Origin: Cohnella candidum
GTDB lineage: Bacteria > Bacillota > Bacilli > Paenibacillales > Paenibacillaceae
Direction of reading: 5' to 3'
NCBI RefSeq assembly: GCF_003713065.1
Contig: NZ_CP033433.1
Location: forward strand, 2,729,001-2,793,000
DNA length: 64,000 nt
Shown: piece by piece, positions 17,588 through 25,293 of the stretch
How positions within the stretch are numbered: position 1 is the first letter of the stretch
Layout: the number at the start of each line of letters is the position of its first letter
The notes under the pieces: generated by a model
Databases searched by the model: none
What the model was told of the DNA's origin: nothing
Seen by the model: only the letters and a program-made list of their open reading frames with translations
Made by a program: the position numbers and the translations under genes

Positions 17588-19119
17588 ACCGCTTCCTCCT
17601 CCTCTTCATGCAGGCCGGCCATGTACATGCCGATCCGCTCCCGATTCGCTTCAGCCCGCTCGACTTCCCCGACGATTTTGCCGTTGTAGATGACCAGGAT
17701 CCGGTCGGACAGCTGGATGATCTCCTCCAGGTCCTCCGAAATCAGGAGCACGCTCCGTCCCGATTCCCGCAGTTCCGTCAGCAGCTTGTGCACGCCCTCG
17801 GCGGCTCCGACGTCCAGCCCTTGCGTCGGGTGGACGGCGACCATCAGCTTCGGATTCTGTTCGATTTCCCTCGCGAACAGCAGCTTCTGCTGGTTGCCGC
17901 CGGAAAGCTGGCGGACGGGGGTGTCCAGGTTCGGCGTCTTGACGTCGAACCGTTCCACGAGCTCCCGCGACCAATCGCGGTTGCGGCCGTGGCGCAGGAA
18001 GCCGAACCGCGAGCGTTCCTCCGACCGGTAGGATTTGAACAGCAGGTTGTCGACCGCTCCGAGGCTGCCGGCGAGCCCGCTTTTCATCCGGTTTTCCGGC
18101 ACGTGGGCGATGCCCGCTTCGATCGCTCCCCGAACCGATGCCCGTTTGAACGTCTGTCCGTCGAAGCGGATCGAGCCGCGCTTCCATTCGGCCAATCCGG
18201 CAAGCACTTCCGCGAGCTCTTTCTGGCCGTTGCCGGCCACGCCGGCCACGCCGACGATCTCGCCTTCGCGAACTTCGAGCGAAATGCCGTCCAGCGCCCG
18301 GCGGCCGTGGTCGCCGATGACCTCGACCTGGTGCATGGCCAGGATCGGCTTCCCTTTCTCCTTCGCCGGCAGCGGGCTCGGCGCGGCGATTTCCTTGCCG
18401 ACCATCAGCCGGGCAAGCTCCCGTTCGTTCGTGTCCGCCGCGTCCATGACGGCGATCATCCGGCCCTTCCGCATGACGGAAATGCGGTCGGACGCCGCCA
18501 TCACTTCCTTGAGTTTGTGCGTCGTCAGGATGACGGTTTTGCCTTCCGCCTTCATCGCGGCCAACGTTTCGAACAGTTGGTCCGCTTCGCCCGGCGTGAG
18601 TACCGAAGTCGGCTCGTCGAGGATGATCAGGTTCGCGCCGCGGTACAGCGTTTTGACGATTTCGACGCGTTGCTGCTCTCCGACGGAAAGCTGCCAGATC
18701 GGCCGGTCGACCGGGAAGGGCAAGCCGAATTTGCGCGAAATGGCGTCGATTTCCTCCTGCTTCCGCTTCATCCATTTCGGCCCGCGCCAGAACGCGGATT
18801 TCTCGCCGAGCACGATATTCTCGGCCGCCGTCAGCGTCTGGACGAGGCGGAAGTTCTGGAAAACCATGCCCACGCCGAGCTTCATGGCATCTTTCGGCGA
18901 CCGGATGCGGGCGGTTTCGCCGCCGATCAGGATATCGCCGCTCGTGGGACGGTAAACGCCGGACAGCATGCACATCATCGTGCTTTTGCCGGCTCCGTTC
19001 TCGCCGAGCAGTGCGTGGATTTCGCCCGGCGCGGCGGTGAAATCGACATGGTCGTTCGCCGTGACCGGCCCGAACCGCTTGACGATTTGCCGCATTTCCA
19101 CCGAATGGGTGACGTTCAT
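17584..19119 (-). CDS. Nucleoside ABC transporter ATP-binding protein (NupO type, double NBD)
   Basis: 511 residues with two ABC domains. The first has Walker A GENGAGKST, signature LSVGEQQR and Walker B LIILDEP. The second has GVAGNGQKEL in place of Walker A and signature LSGGNQQK, the usual asymmetry of the sugar/nucleoside CUT2-like ATPases. ATG 19119 (MNVTHSVEMRQIVKRFG) has a perfect AAGGAGG eight bases upstream; the frame extends 26 codons further without support. It powers the importer formed by the two downstream permeases. Confidence 0.93.
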   Translation of the reverse strand: MNVTHSVEMRQIVKRFGPVTANDHVDFTAAPGEIHALLGENGAGKSTMMCMLSGVYRPTSGDILIGGETARIRSPKDAMKLGVGMVFQNFRLVQTLTAAENIVLGEKSAFWRGPKWMKRKQEEIDAISRKFGLPFPVDRPIWQLSVGEQQRVEIVKTLYRGANLIILDEPTSVLTPGEADQLFETLAAMKAEGKTVILTTHKLKEVMAASDRISVMRKGRMIAVMDAADTNERELARLMVGKEIAAPSPLPAKEKGKPILAMHQVEVIGDHGRRALDGISLEVREGEIVGVAGVAGNGQKELAEVLAGLAEWKRGSIRFDGQTFKRASVRGAIEAGIAHVPENRMKSGLAGSLGAVDNLLFKSYRSEERSRFGFLRHGRNRDWSRELVERFDVKTPNLDTPVRQLSGGNQQKLLFAREIEQNPKLMVAVHPTQGLDVGAAEGVHKLLTELRESGRSVLLISEDLEEIIQLSDRILVIYNGKIVGEVERAEANRERIGMYMAGLHEEEEEAV

Positions 19120-19192
19120 GCCGCTTTCCTCCTTCCCGGCCTGCAAGACCGGTTGCCTCTCGATTTCGTTTTCCCGCAGGGTTCGGATAAAT

Positions 19193-19220
19193 GACAAATC
19201 CCTTTCGCAAGGGATTTGTC
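19193..19220. terminator. Intercistronic hairpin after the BMP lipoprotein gene
   Basis: A perfect 12-bp stem, GACAAATCCCTT and its complement with a TCGC loop, lies between the binding-protein gene and the ATPase gene on the transcribed minus strand. It is followed by only a weak T stretch. It probably causes partial termination or stabilises the upstream mRNA so the binding protein is made in excess. Confidence 0.75.
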
Positions 19221-19252
19221 GGGACGATGCTATGAAGACTCGATGAGTTCGG

Positions 19253-20419
19253 TTACTTCGGAATCGTGCCTTCGACGCCTTGGACGAGCCAGTTCATTTC
19301 GAGAATCCGATCGATCGGGAGCTCTTGGCCGGCTTCGATTTTCACCGCGCCGGTCTGATCCTTGATCGGACCGACGAAAATTTTGAGACTTCCGGCCACG
19401 GCTTCTTTCTTCTTCTCTTCGACGAGCGCTTTGACGTCATCCGGAATGCTTTTGCCGAGCGGCGCCAGGTCGACCATGCCGTCGGCCATGGAGCCCATGT
19501 ACTGTTCGCTTTTCCAGGTCCCGTCCGCGATCGCTTGAACGGTCTTCAGGTAATACGGCCCCCAATTCCAGGTCGGATTCGTCAAATACGCTTCCGGCGC
19601 GTAGCGGGACATGTCGGAGTCGTTGCCGCCGGCCATGGCGCCGCGTTCGGCAGCCGCCTGGATGGTTGCCGGGGAATCCTGGTAGGCCATCAGCACGTCC
19701 GCGCCTTGGTCGAGCAGGCTCACCGCGGCTTGGCGTTCGACCGTCGGGTCGAACCAGGTGTTGGACCACACGACCTTCACCTTGACGTCGGGATTGACGC
19801 TTTGGGCGCCGAGCGTGAACGCGTTCAGGTTGTAAATGACTTCGGGAATCGGGAAGGCGCCGACGTAGCCGAGCACGTTCTTCTTCGTCATCTTGCCTGC
19901 CGCGATGCCGGACAAGTAGCTGGCTTCGAAGTTTTTGCCGAAATAGGTGCCCATGTTGTCCGCCGTTTTGTAGCCGGCCGTATGGAGGAATTTCACGTTC
20001 GGGAATTTCTTCGCTACGTTCAGCGTCGGATCCATGTAACCGAAGCTCGTCGTGAAGATCACGTCGTGGTTTTGCGCGAGCTCGGTAATGATGCGCTCGG
20101 CGTCGGCGCTTTCCGGTACGTTCTCGACCGTGTCCGCCTTGATGCCGAGCTTTTCTTCCATATATTTGCGACCTTGGTCATGCTGGTAGGTCCATCCGCC
20201 GTCGCCCGGAGGCCCTATGTAAACGAAGGCCACTCTCGGCATCTTCTTCTCCGCCGAAGGACTTGCGGACGCCGCAGGCGAGCTGCCCGAAGGCGACGCG
20301 CTCTCCGATCCCGAAGCGCTCGCTTCCGGCTCCGGCTTGCTGCCGCATGCCGTCAGGATGACCCCCAGCACGACGATCAAAGCCAAACTCCATGTCCACC
20401 CTTTTGCGTATCGTTTCAT
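19253..20419 (-). CDS. BMP-family nucleoside-binding lipoprotein
   Basis: 388 residues. Lipoprotein signal with lipobox ILTAC (lipidated C25), a Ser/Ala-rich linker, then the BMP/Med/PnrA periplasmic-binding fold (VAFVYIGPPGDGGWTYQHDQGR, PNVKFLHTAGYK, GYVGAFPIPEVI). Members bind purine nucleosides or, in some purine-degradation loci, bases such as xanthine. ATG 20419 has GGGGAGG seven bases upstream. It is the first gene of a 14-kb operon that runs to pucG, with its own promoter and paired GlnR-type boxes. Confidence 0.93.
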   Translation of the reverse strand: MKRYAKGWTWSLALIVVLGVILTACGSKPEPEASASGSESASPSGSSPAASASPSAEKKMPRVAFVYIGPPGDGGWTYQHDQGRKYMEEKLGIKADTVENVPESADAERIITELAQNHDVIFTTSFGYMDPTLNVAKKFPNVKFLHTAGYKTADNMGTYFGKNFEASYLSGIAAGKMTKKNVLGYVGAFPIPEVIYNLNAFTLGAQSVNPDVKVKVVWSNTWFDPTVERQAAVSLLDQGADVLMAYQDSPATIQAAAERGAMAGGNDSDMSRYAPEAYLTNPTWNWGPYYLKTVQAIADGTWKSEQYMGSMADGMVDLAPLGKSIPDDVKALVEEKKKEAVAGSLKIFVGPIKDQTGAVKIEAGQELPIDRILEMNWLVQGVEGTIPK

Positions 20420-20450
20420 CCCTGTTCCTCCCCAACTCTCTGGTTTCTCT

Positions 20451-20466
20451 CTTGGTGTCGACCAAG
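20451..20466. promoter_or_regulatory. Inverted repeat in the leader of the BMP gene
   Basis: CTTGGT-GTCG-ACCAAG is a perfect 6-bp inverted repeat about 40-55 bases downstream of the predicted transcription start. It contains the TTGG core seen in B. subtilis PucR boxes but does not match that consensus otherwise. It could be an operator. Confidence 0.4.
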
Positions 20467-20496
20467 TACCTTCACTATACTTTTGGGTAAGGTATG

Positions 20497-20513
20497 GGTC
20501 AATTTATATAACA
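20497..20513. promoter_or_regulatory. GlnR/TnrA-like box II (one mismatch), importer promoter
   Basis: GGTCA-N7-TAACA matches the TGTNA-N7-TNACA consensus except for the first base. It overlaps the predicted -10 element and start site, where binding would repress. Confidence 0.5.
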
Positions 20514-20542
20514 TTATATTGGGGAAACTCATGAAAAGTCAC
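20513..20542 (-). promoter_or_regulatory. Candidate SigA promoter of the importer-xanthine-allantoin operon
   Basis: On the minus strand GTGACT (20542-20537), an 18-bp spacer and a perfect TATAAT (20518-20513), about 90 bp before the BMP lipoprotein start. Confidence 0.6.
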
Positions 20543-20580
20543 GAGGAAGTTGTGCGCAATGCATGTTTTTCTTAATTTAG

Positions 20581-20597
20581 TGTAATAAAACATAACA
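20581..20597. promoter_or_regulatory. GlnR/TnrA box I (perfect consensus), importer promoter
   Basis: TGTAATAAAACATAACA fits TGTNA-N7-TNACA exactly. Its centre is about 83 bp upstream of the predicted start and 84 bp (eight helical turns) from box II. Confidence 0.65.
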
Positions 20598-20610
20598 TAA
20601 CGTTCGGTTT

Positions 20611-21231
20611 TTATGGAGTGTTTGTCCACATTCTACAGGCGAATGCGAGATCCCCTAACGTATCTACGTCTATTGCCGCGTTTGCGGAGAGCGGGACTTT
20701 GCCCAGTCGCAGCCCCGGTTCGCGCAGCAGCGAGCGGCCGCCCGTATCGCCTGCAAGCCGGGCCAAGCTCTCGAACTTCAAGCGACTCCACAAGACGGGA
20801 GGAACGGGAGGGCCGCCGCAGCTGCCTGCAATCGCCTCCAGCCCGGTATCCTCACGGAAAGCATCGAGGTACCGCTGAATATCGGAAGCCGCCACCATCG
20901 GCTGGTCCGCCAGTGCCACCACCGCCGCCTCGATGCCGGGCGCCAGGCGGAGAGCCTCGTCCAGCGCCGCGCGCAAAGAATGGGCAAGCCCCTTGTCCGC
21001 TTCCGGGCAGACGACGGGAACGAACCGCCCCGCGTACTTGTCGTCGTCCGGGAGCCACGCGAGGGAATCTCCCTCCCGGACGGCGACAATGACCGGATCC
21101 AGCTCCGTCGCCAGAAGCGCGAGCAACCCGGCGCGGCCCAGCGGCATGCCGGGAGCCAATTCAGCGGACGGCTTGCCGCCGCCCATCCGGCTCCCCCGTC
21201 CCGCCGCCAAATACAAACCCGCGACCCGCAT
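20611..21231 (-). CDS. pucB: Molybdenum-cofactor nucleotidyltransferase (MocA/PucB-like)
   Basis: 206 residues. MobA-like NTP transferase: LYLAAGRGSRMGGGKPS at the N-terminus, LADQPMVAASD in the middle and a C-terminal AAIDVDTLGDL. Such proteins attach CMP to molybdopterin to make the form used by xanthine dehydrogenase; PucB is the B. subtilis counterpart. The start at ATG 21231 has GGAGGTG upstream and preserves the nucleotide-binding motif, which makes a 71-bp overlap with pucA unavoidable. The gene ends about 190 bp before the importer operon. Confidence 0.87.
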   Translation of the reverse strand: MRVAGLYLAAGRGSRMGGGKPSAELAPGMPLGRAGLLALLATELDPVIVAVREGDSLAWLPDDDKYAGRFVPVVCPEADKGLAHSLRAALDEALRLAPGIEAAVVALADQPMVAASDIQRYLDAFREDTGLEAIAGSCGGPPVPPVLWSRLKFESLARLAGDTGGRSLLREPGLRLGKVPLSANAAIDVDTLGDLAFACRMWTNTP

Positions 21232-22186
21232 CGGCCCCCACCTCCCGAACCCCCGCCGCAGCTGCCGCTTTTCGGGCGACCAATTCCGCGGCGATGCTCA
21301 CGGCGATTTCTTCGGGTCCGTCCGCCCCGATATCCAAACCGACCGGCGCCGATACGTTGGGAGTCCGCTTCAGCCCTTCGAACAGAACCTCCACCCTCTT
21401 CCCGGACCCCATCACGCCGAGATAATAAGGAGACGCGGGAAGCATTCTTTCCAACATTTCCCGGTCCCTCCGCAGCTGATGGCTGCACAGGATGACGTAA
21501 TCCCCCGAACCGACGTTCAACCGGCGGGCCAACTCTTCCGGCGTGCCGGCGATCCGTTCGGAAGCCGCGGGAAACCGATCGGCCGAAAGCAGCCCCTGCC
21601 GCCAATCCGCCACGACGACGCGGAAGCCGATCTTCGCCGCCAGCGCGCATAGCGGCGGCGCGTCGCGCCCCGCTCCGAACAAGATCAGCCGCGGTACCGG
21701 CCGGAACGCGGATGCAAACAGCAGCTCTCCCGCCGTGTCATCGGCGCCGCGTTCTTCCAATGCGCGAATCAATCGGTATTCTATTCTTTTGCCGGCCAAG
21801 CGTCTCTCCAACACAGCGCCCCTTCCCGCTTCCAGAAGGCCGTGCGCTTCGAGCAGAAGACTCCGGAGCTCTCCGTCCAGCGGCTCGAGCAGAATCGTGA
21901 TCCGGCCGCCGCACCCGATCGCTTCGCCCCAGATGGGGTCCTCTTCCGGCCGCATGTCGTAGTACACCAGCTCCGGAAGTCCCGAAGCCAGCACCGCCGG
22001 CACCCTCGCCCGAAGATCATCCTCCAGGCAGCCCGGGCTGAGCACGCCCTCGCTTTCGCCTTCCGGGCGCAAAACCATGGCGGCGCCTTCCTTCCGGTAA
22101 GCATGTCCCTCCACCGCGATGATCGTCGCCAGCACGGCCGCGCCGCCGGAACGCGAGACTTCGCTCCACACAGCTCCATGATCCAT
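21161..22186 (-). CDS. pucA: XdhC/CoxI-family molybdenum cofactor insertion factor
   Basis: 341 residues. XdhC N-terminal domain (VLATIIAVEGHAYRKEGAAM, GVLSPGCLEDD), then a Rossmann-like XdhC_C domain (LILFGAGRDAPPL, YLGVMGSGKR). It binds sulfurated Mo cofactor and delivers it to xanthine dehydrogenase, as PucA does in B. subtilis. The last 24 codons overlap the start of pucB, and the C-terminal tail GGGTGEPDGRRQAVR is encoded entirely inside the overlap, so it may be dispensable. Confidence 0.88.
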   Translation of the reverse strand: MDHGAVWSEVSRSGGAAVLATIIAVEGHAYRKEGAAMVLRPEGESEGVLSPGCLEDDLRARVPAVLASGLPELVYYDMRPEEDPIWGEAIGCGGRITILLEPLDGELRSLLLEAHGLLEAGRGAVLERRLAGKRIEYRLIRALEERGADDTAGELLFASAFRPVPRLILFGAGRDAPPLCALAAKIGFRVVVADWRQGLLSADRFPAASERIAGTPEELARRLNVGSGDYVILCSHQLRRDREMLERMLPASPYYLGVMGSGKRVEVLFEGLKRTPNVSAPVGLDIGADGPEEIAVSIAAELVARKAAAAAGVREVGADAGRGFVFGGGTGEPDGRRQAVR

Positions 22187-22228
22187 CGTCCGTCTCTCCC
22201 ATCGCCCGCCGGGTCCCCGGCCGCCTTT

Positions 22229-23560
22229 TTACAACCTTTTTAACAGCGCCTTCAGCGCCCGGTCCGATTCCCTTAAAACAACATCCTTATCGACGGTCAG
22301 CACGCGCCTTCCTTCCACGACGACCTTGCCGTCCACCAGCACCGTATCGACGTCTCCCCGCGTCGCCGCATAGACGACCCGCGAAAACAAATCCGCGTCG
22401 TAAGAAGGATAAACATGGAAATCGTCCAAATCGAGCAGCTGCAAATCCGCCAGCTTGCCCGCTTCCACGCTGCCGATATCCCGCTCGAGACCGAGCACCT
22501 CCGCGCCCCCCATCGTGGCCATCCGCAGGACCGTGCGCGCGTCCATTACCGTAGGACCGTGACGCACTTTTTGCGCGAAGGCGGCCAGTCTCATTTCCTG
22601 GAACATATCCAAATTGTTGTTGCAAGGAGCGCCGTCCGCCCCGAGTCCGACCGGGATGCCCATTCCCATGAGATCCGGCACATCCGCGACCCCCGATGCC
22701 AGCTTCAGGTTCGAGCCGGGACAATGCGTCACTTTGACGCCGCGCTCGCGGATGATGCGTTTCTCGTTCTCGTCCAGCCAAATGCTGTGCGCGAGAATGA
22801 GATTCGGCCGGGCCAATCCGATATGGTCGAGGTAAGCGACGTTCCGCATGCCTCTCTCCGCTTCGACGATCGCGATCTCTTCCCGGTTTTCCGACGCATG
22901 GGTGTGCACCTTGACGCCGTACTTCTCCGATAAATCCCTAACCCCGACGAGCAGCTCCTCCGTGCAGGAAACGACGAATCTCGGGCAAAACGCGTAGTGG
23001 ATGCGTCCTCCTGCCGCGCCGTGCCACTTTTCGAGCAGCCCCACGCTTTCGGCCAGCGACCGTTCCGTGTTTTCCTGGAGCGCCGGCGGAACTTCGGTAC
23101 CGTGGTCCATCATGACCTTACCGGAAAGTGCCCGGATGCCGGACGATTCGATCGCCCGGAACGCGGCGTCCGCGTGATTCACCGTCTCCATGTCCAGAAT
23201 CGTCGTCGTTCCGCTCCTCAACAATTCCCCGATTCCGAGCAAAGCAGAGTAATGGACGGAGTCCTCGTCGTGAGCCGCTTCCAGCGGCCAAATCCGCTGC
23301 CGCAGCCAATCGATCAGCTCGAGATCGTCCGCCCTGCCGCGGAACAGCGTCTGGCAGAGATGGATATGGGTTTGCACGAAGCCGGGCAGCAACACTTTGC
23401 CCCCGGCTTCGATAATGCGGTCCGCTCCCCCGGCTACCGGGCCGAGATCGCCGCCGACCTTCACGATTTTGTTTCCTTCAATCAACACGTCGCCGCGAAT
23501 CACTTCGTTATCGGCGTTCATGGTGAGGATAACCGCTCCGCGGATCCATGTTTTCGTCAT
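22229..23560 (-). CDS. Aminohydrolase of the TrzN/ATZ/8-oxoguanine deaminase family
   Basis: 443 residues. Subtype III amidohydrolase with H65 and H67 in THIHLCQ, THASEN, LAHSIWL and the GLGADGAPCNNN aspartate region. The family includes guanine, 8-oxoguanine, 5'-deoxyadenosine and S-adenosylhomocysteine deaminases and chlorohydrolases. Its place between pucR and pucA makes a purine base such as guanine or 8-oxoguanine the likeliest substrate. The family is clear; the exact substrate is inferred from context. The gap to pucR is 38 bp and to pucA 42 bp, so it probably shares the pucR transcript. Confidence 0.85.
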   Translation of the reverse strand: MTKTWIRGAVILTMNADNEVIRGDVLIEGNKIVKVGGDLGPVAGGADRIIEAGGKVLLPGFVQTHIHLCQTLFRGRADDLELIDWLRQRIWPLEAAHDEDSVHYSALLGIGELLRSGTTTILDMETVNHADAAFRAIESSGIRALSGKVMMDHGTEVPPALQENTERSLAESVGLLEKWHGAAGGRIHYAFCPRFVVSCTEELLVGVRDLSEKYGVKVHTHASENREEIAIVEAERGMRNVAYLDHIGLARPNLILAHSIWLDENEKRIIRERGVKVTHCPGSNLKLASGVADVPDLMGMGIPVGLGADGAPCNNNLDMFQEMRLAAFAQKVRHGPTVMDARTVLRMATMGGAEVLGLERDIGSVEAGKLADLQLLDLDDFHVYPSYDADLFSRVVYAATRGDVDTVLVDGKVVVEGRRVLTVDKDVVLRESDRALKALLKRL

Positions 23561-23598
23561 TCGGTTCGCCTCCAGGCAGACCGTGCGGCCGGCCCCGT

Positions 23599-25176
23599 TC
23601 AGAGCGCTCGCTCTTTCGCCGCGAGCATCCTTCGGAATAAGAAAGCCAGCTGCAGCCGCATCAGGTCGTTCACTTTCTTGAAATCCACTTCCAAAATTTC
23701 TCCCAGCTTCTCAATACGGTATGTGGCCGTGTTGCGGTGAATGAACAGCTTTTTGGCCGTTTCGTTTAACTGGCCGTCGCAGGCCAGGTAGGTTTCCAGC
23801 GTGCGCATCATTTCCTGGACGTAATCGGGGTCGCGATGCAGCAGCCCGCCCAGCCAACGGTCGCAGAACGTGCGCATTCTCTCGGGCGGGATGCGTTCAA
23901 AGACGAAAGCCAAATCCATGGAATCGAATTTCACGAGCCGTTCGGCCATGCCCCACTCCTCGGACAGCCGCCGGGCCTCCAAGCATTCGTCGAAAGCGGC
24001 GGACAACTGGTTGACCGACGTTTTCCGGCTGCTGGCGGCAGCCTTCGGTTCACCTTTGCCCGCTCGCCTGCCGGCCAAGCAGGCCCCTACCGCTTCCTCC
24101 CAATCCCCTTCCGCATCCGGGAAGACGGAAAGCACGCCTTCCTCCACCACGACGTGGACGCCTTTCAACGCCCGAACCTTGCCGTCGCTGAGCAACTCGG
24201 ACTTCAGATGTTCCAAAGCCTCATCCCGCGCAGCCGCGCCGCGGCCGGTCACGTCGCTGAGCACGCAGCGGTAGGGACCTTCGAACAGGTCGACATCCCA
24301 CCTGCGGGCATATTCGAGCAGCGAATCCGCGGACACGCCGTTTTGGAGAAACCGTTTGACCATTTGGCCGAAATCGCGCTGCACCGACAGTTCGAAATAG
24401 TCCTCGTATTTGAAATTCAGATGGAAGGAAACGAGTTCCGCCGCTTGGAAGTACAAGCTCTCCTCGATGGGAGAGAGAAACGGCTGGGGATTGAAGAATA
24501 GGGCGAAACCGGTGCACTGCGACTGCTTCATGAGCGGAATCCGAAACGCCTGCCAGCCGTCGGACCGCATCCACTGGTGATGGACGGACCAAGGCCAGCG
24601 GACCAGCAGTTCGGCATCGGGGATGTCGGAAGAATTGTGAAGCACTTGGCCGCGGGAGCCGATCACGGCTACCGGGTGCCCGACGACCTCGGACACGGAT
24701 TCGAACAAGTGCCGGATCGGATCGGACTGCAGCGCGAAACGCATGAGCCGGATTTGCTTCTCCAGCGCGTCCTGGAGCATGCCGGTGCTGCGTTTCATTT
24801 CTTCGCGGAACAGGCCGTTGATTTGGTCGGAGAACGTGAATTGGTAGGGGAGCTCGATCAAGGGGAAGCCGAGCCGGTCGGCCTGCTCGATCAGCGGTTC
24901 GGGAAGAGAATCCCAATAGCGGCCCAACTTGATGCCGAGGCCGGAGGACCCGCGCTTGTTCAGCTTGCTGAGCAATTGGCAGGCTTCGTCCGGGCGGTCC
25001 TTGACAAGGTAGCCGGTGGTCAGGACCATTTCCCCTTCCTTAATCCACTCGGTGATGTCCGGAGCGTCCATGACGTTGACGGCGCGGATAACCCTGTTGA
25101 CGCCGCCGAATCCGGCGACGAGTTTGGCTTCCGACAGCGGATAAACGGATAGGGCTTGCTCGACGGTCAGTTGCAT
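23599..25176 (-). CDS. pucR: PucR-family transcriptional regulator
   Basis: 525 residues, near the 531 of B. subtilis PucR. N-terminal purine-catabolism (PurC-like) ligand domain at about 1-125 (VNVMDAPDITEWIKEGEMVLTT), a GGDEF-like central region, and a C-terminal PucR helix-turn-helix at about 455-515 (DGQLNETAKKLFIHRNTATYRIEKLG). In B. subtilis PucR activates purine genes in response to allantoin, allantoate and ureidoglycolate. ATG 25176 has AGGAGG seven bases upstream. Its own promoter is flanked by two perfect GlnR/TnrA boxes, suggesting that nitrogen status controls how much PucR is made. Confidence 0.93.
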   Translation of the reverse strand: MQLTVEQALSVYPLSEAKLVAGFGGVNRVIRAVNVMDAPDITEWIKEGEMVLTTGYLVKDRPDEACQLLSKLNKRGSSGLGIKLGRYWDSLPEPLIEQADRLGFPLIELPYQFTFSDQINGLFREEMKRSTGMLQDALEKQIRLMRFALQSDPIRHLFESVSEVVGHPVAVIGSRGQVLHNSSDIPDAELLVRWPWSVHHQWMRSDGWQAFRIPLMKQSQCTGFALFFNPQPFLSPIEESLYFQAAELVSFHLNFKYEDYFELSVQRDFGQMVKRFLQNGVSADSLLEYARRWDVDLFEGPYRCVLSDVTGRGAAARDEALEHLKSELLSDGKVRALKGVHVVVEEGVLSVFPDAEGDWEEAVGACLAGRRAGKGEPKAAASSRKTSVNQLSAAFDECLEARRLSEEWGMAERLVKFDSMDLAFVFERIPPERMRTFCDRWLGGLLHRDPDYVQEMMRTLETYLACDGQLNETAKKLFIHRNTATYRIEKLGEILEVDFKKVNDLMRLQLAFLFRRMLAAKERAL

Positions 25177-25215
25177 GGCGGGCCTCCTGACAGACCCGAT
25201 AAATCCAGGTCTTAT

Positions 25216-25232
25216 GTTAAATTAAATAACAT
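25216..25232. promoter_or_regulatory. GlnR/TnrA box II at pucR (perfect consensus)
   Basis: TGTTAAATTAAATAACA fits TGTNA-N7-TNACA and is a perfect inverted repeat (8+8 with flanks, 25213-25235). It touches the -10 element and covers the predicted start, a repressing position. Confidence 0.75.
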
Positions 25233-25261
25233 AATAGACCCGTATGATCTCTTTTGACAAT
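25232..25261 (-). promoter_or_regulatory. Candidate pucR promoter
   Basis: On the minus strand ATGTCA (25261-25256), 18 bp, TATTAT (25237-25232). The weak -35 suits an activator-dependent promoter. Confidence 0.55.
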
Positions 25262-25266
25262 ATAAA

Positions 25267-25283
25267 TGTAAGATTACATTACA
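25267..25283. promoter_or_regulatory. GlnR/TnrA box I at pucR (perfect consensus)
   Basis: TGTAAGATTACATTACA fits TGTNA-N7-TNACA. Its centre is about 50 bp upstream of the predicted pucR start, the spacing known for TnrA activation. Confidence 0.75.
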
Positions 25284-25293
25284 TTAAAATTAA

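Noticed and set aside
17608..19194. Long plus-strand open frame of 528 codons opposite the nucleoside ATPase
   Set aside because: It is antisense to a clear ABC protein, is rich in Arg/His/Asp without domains, and arises from the G+C bias of the opposite strand.
20420..20610. Purine riboswitch upstream of the nucleoside importer
   Set aside because: None of the conserved J2/3 or loop sequences of the purine aptamer is found on either strand.
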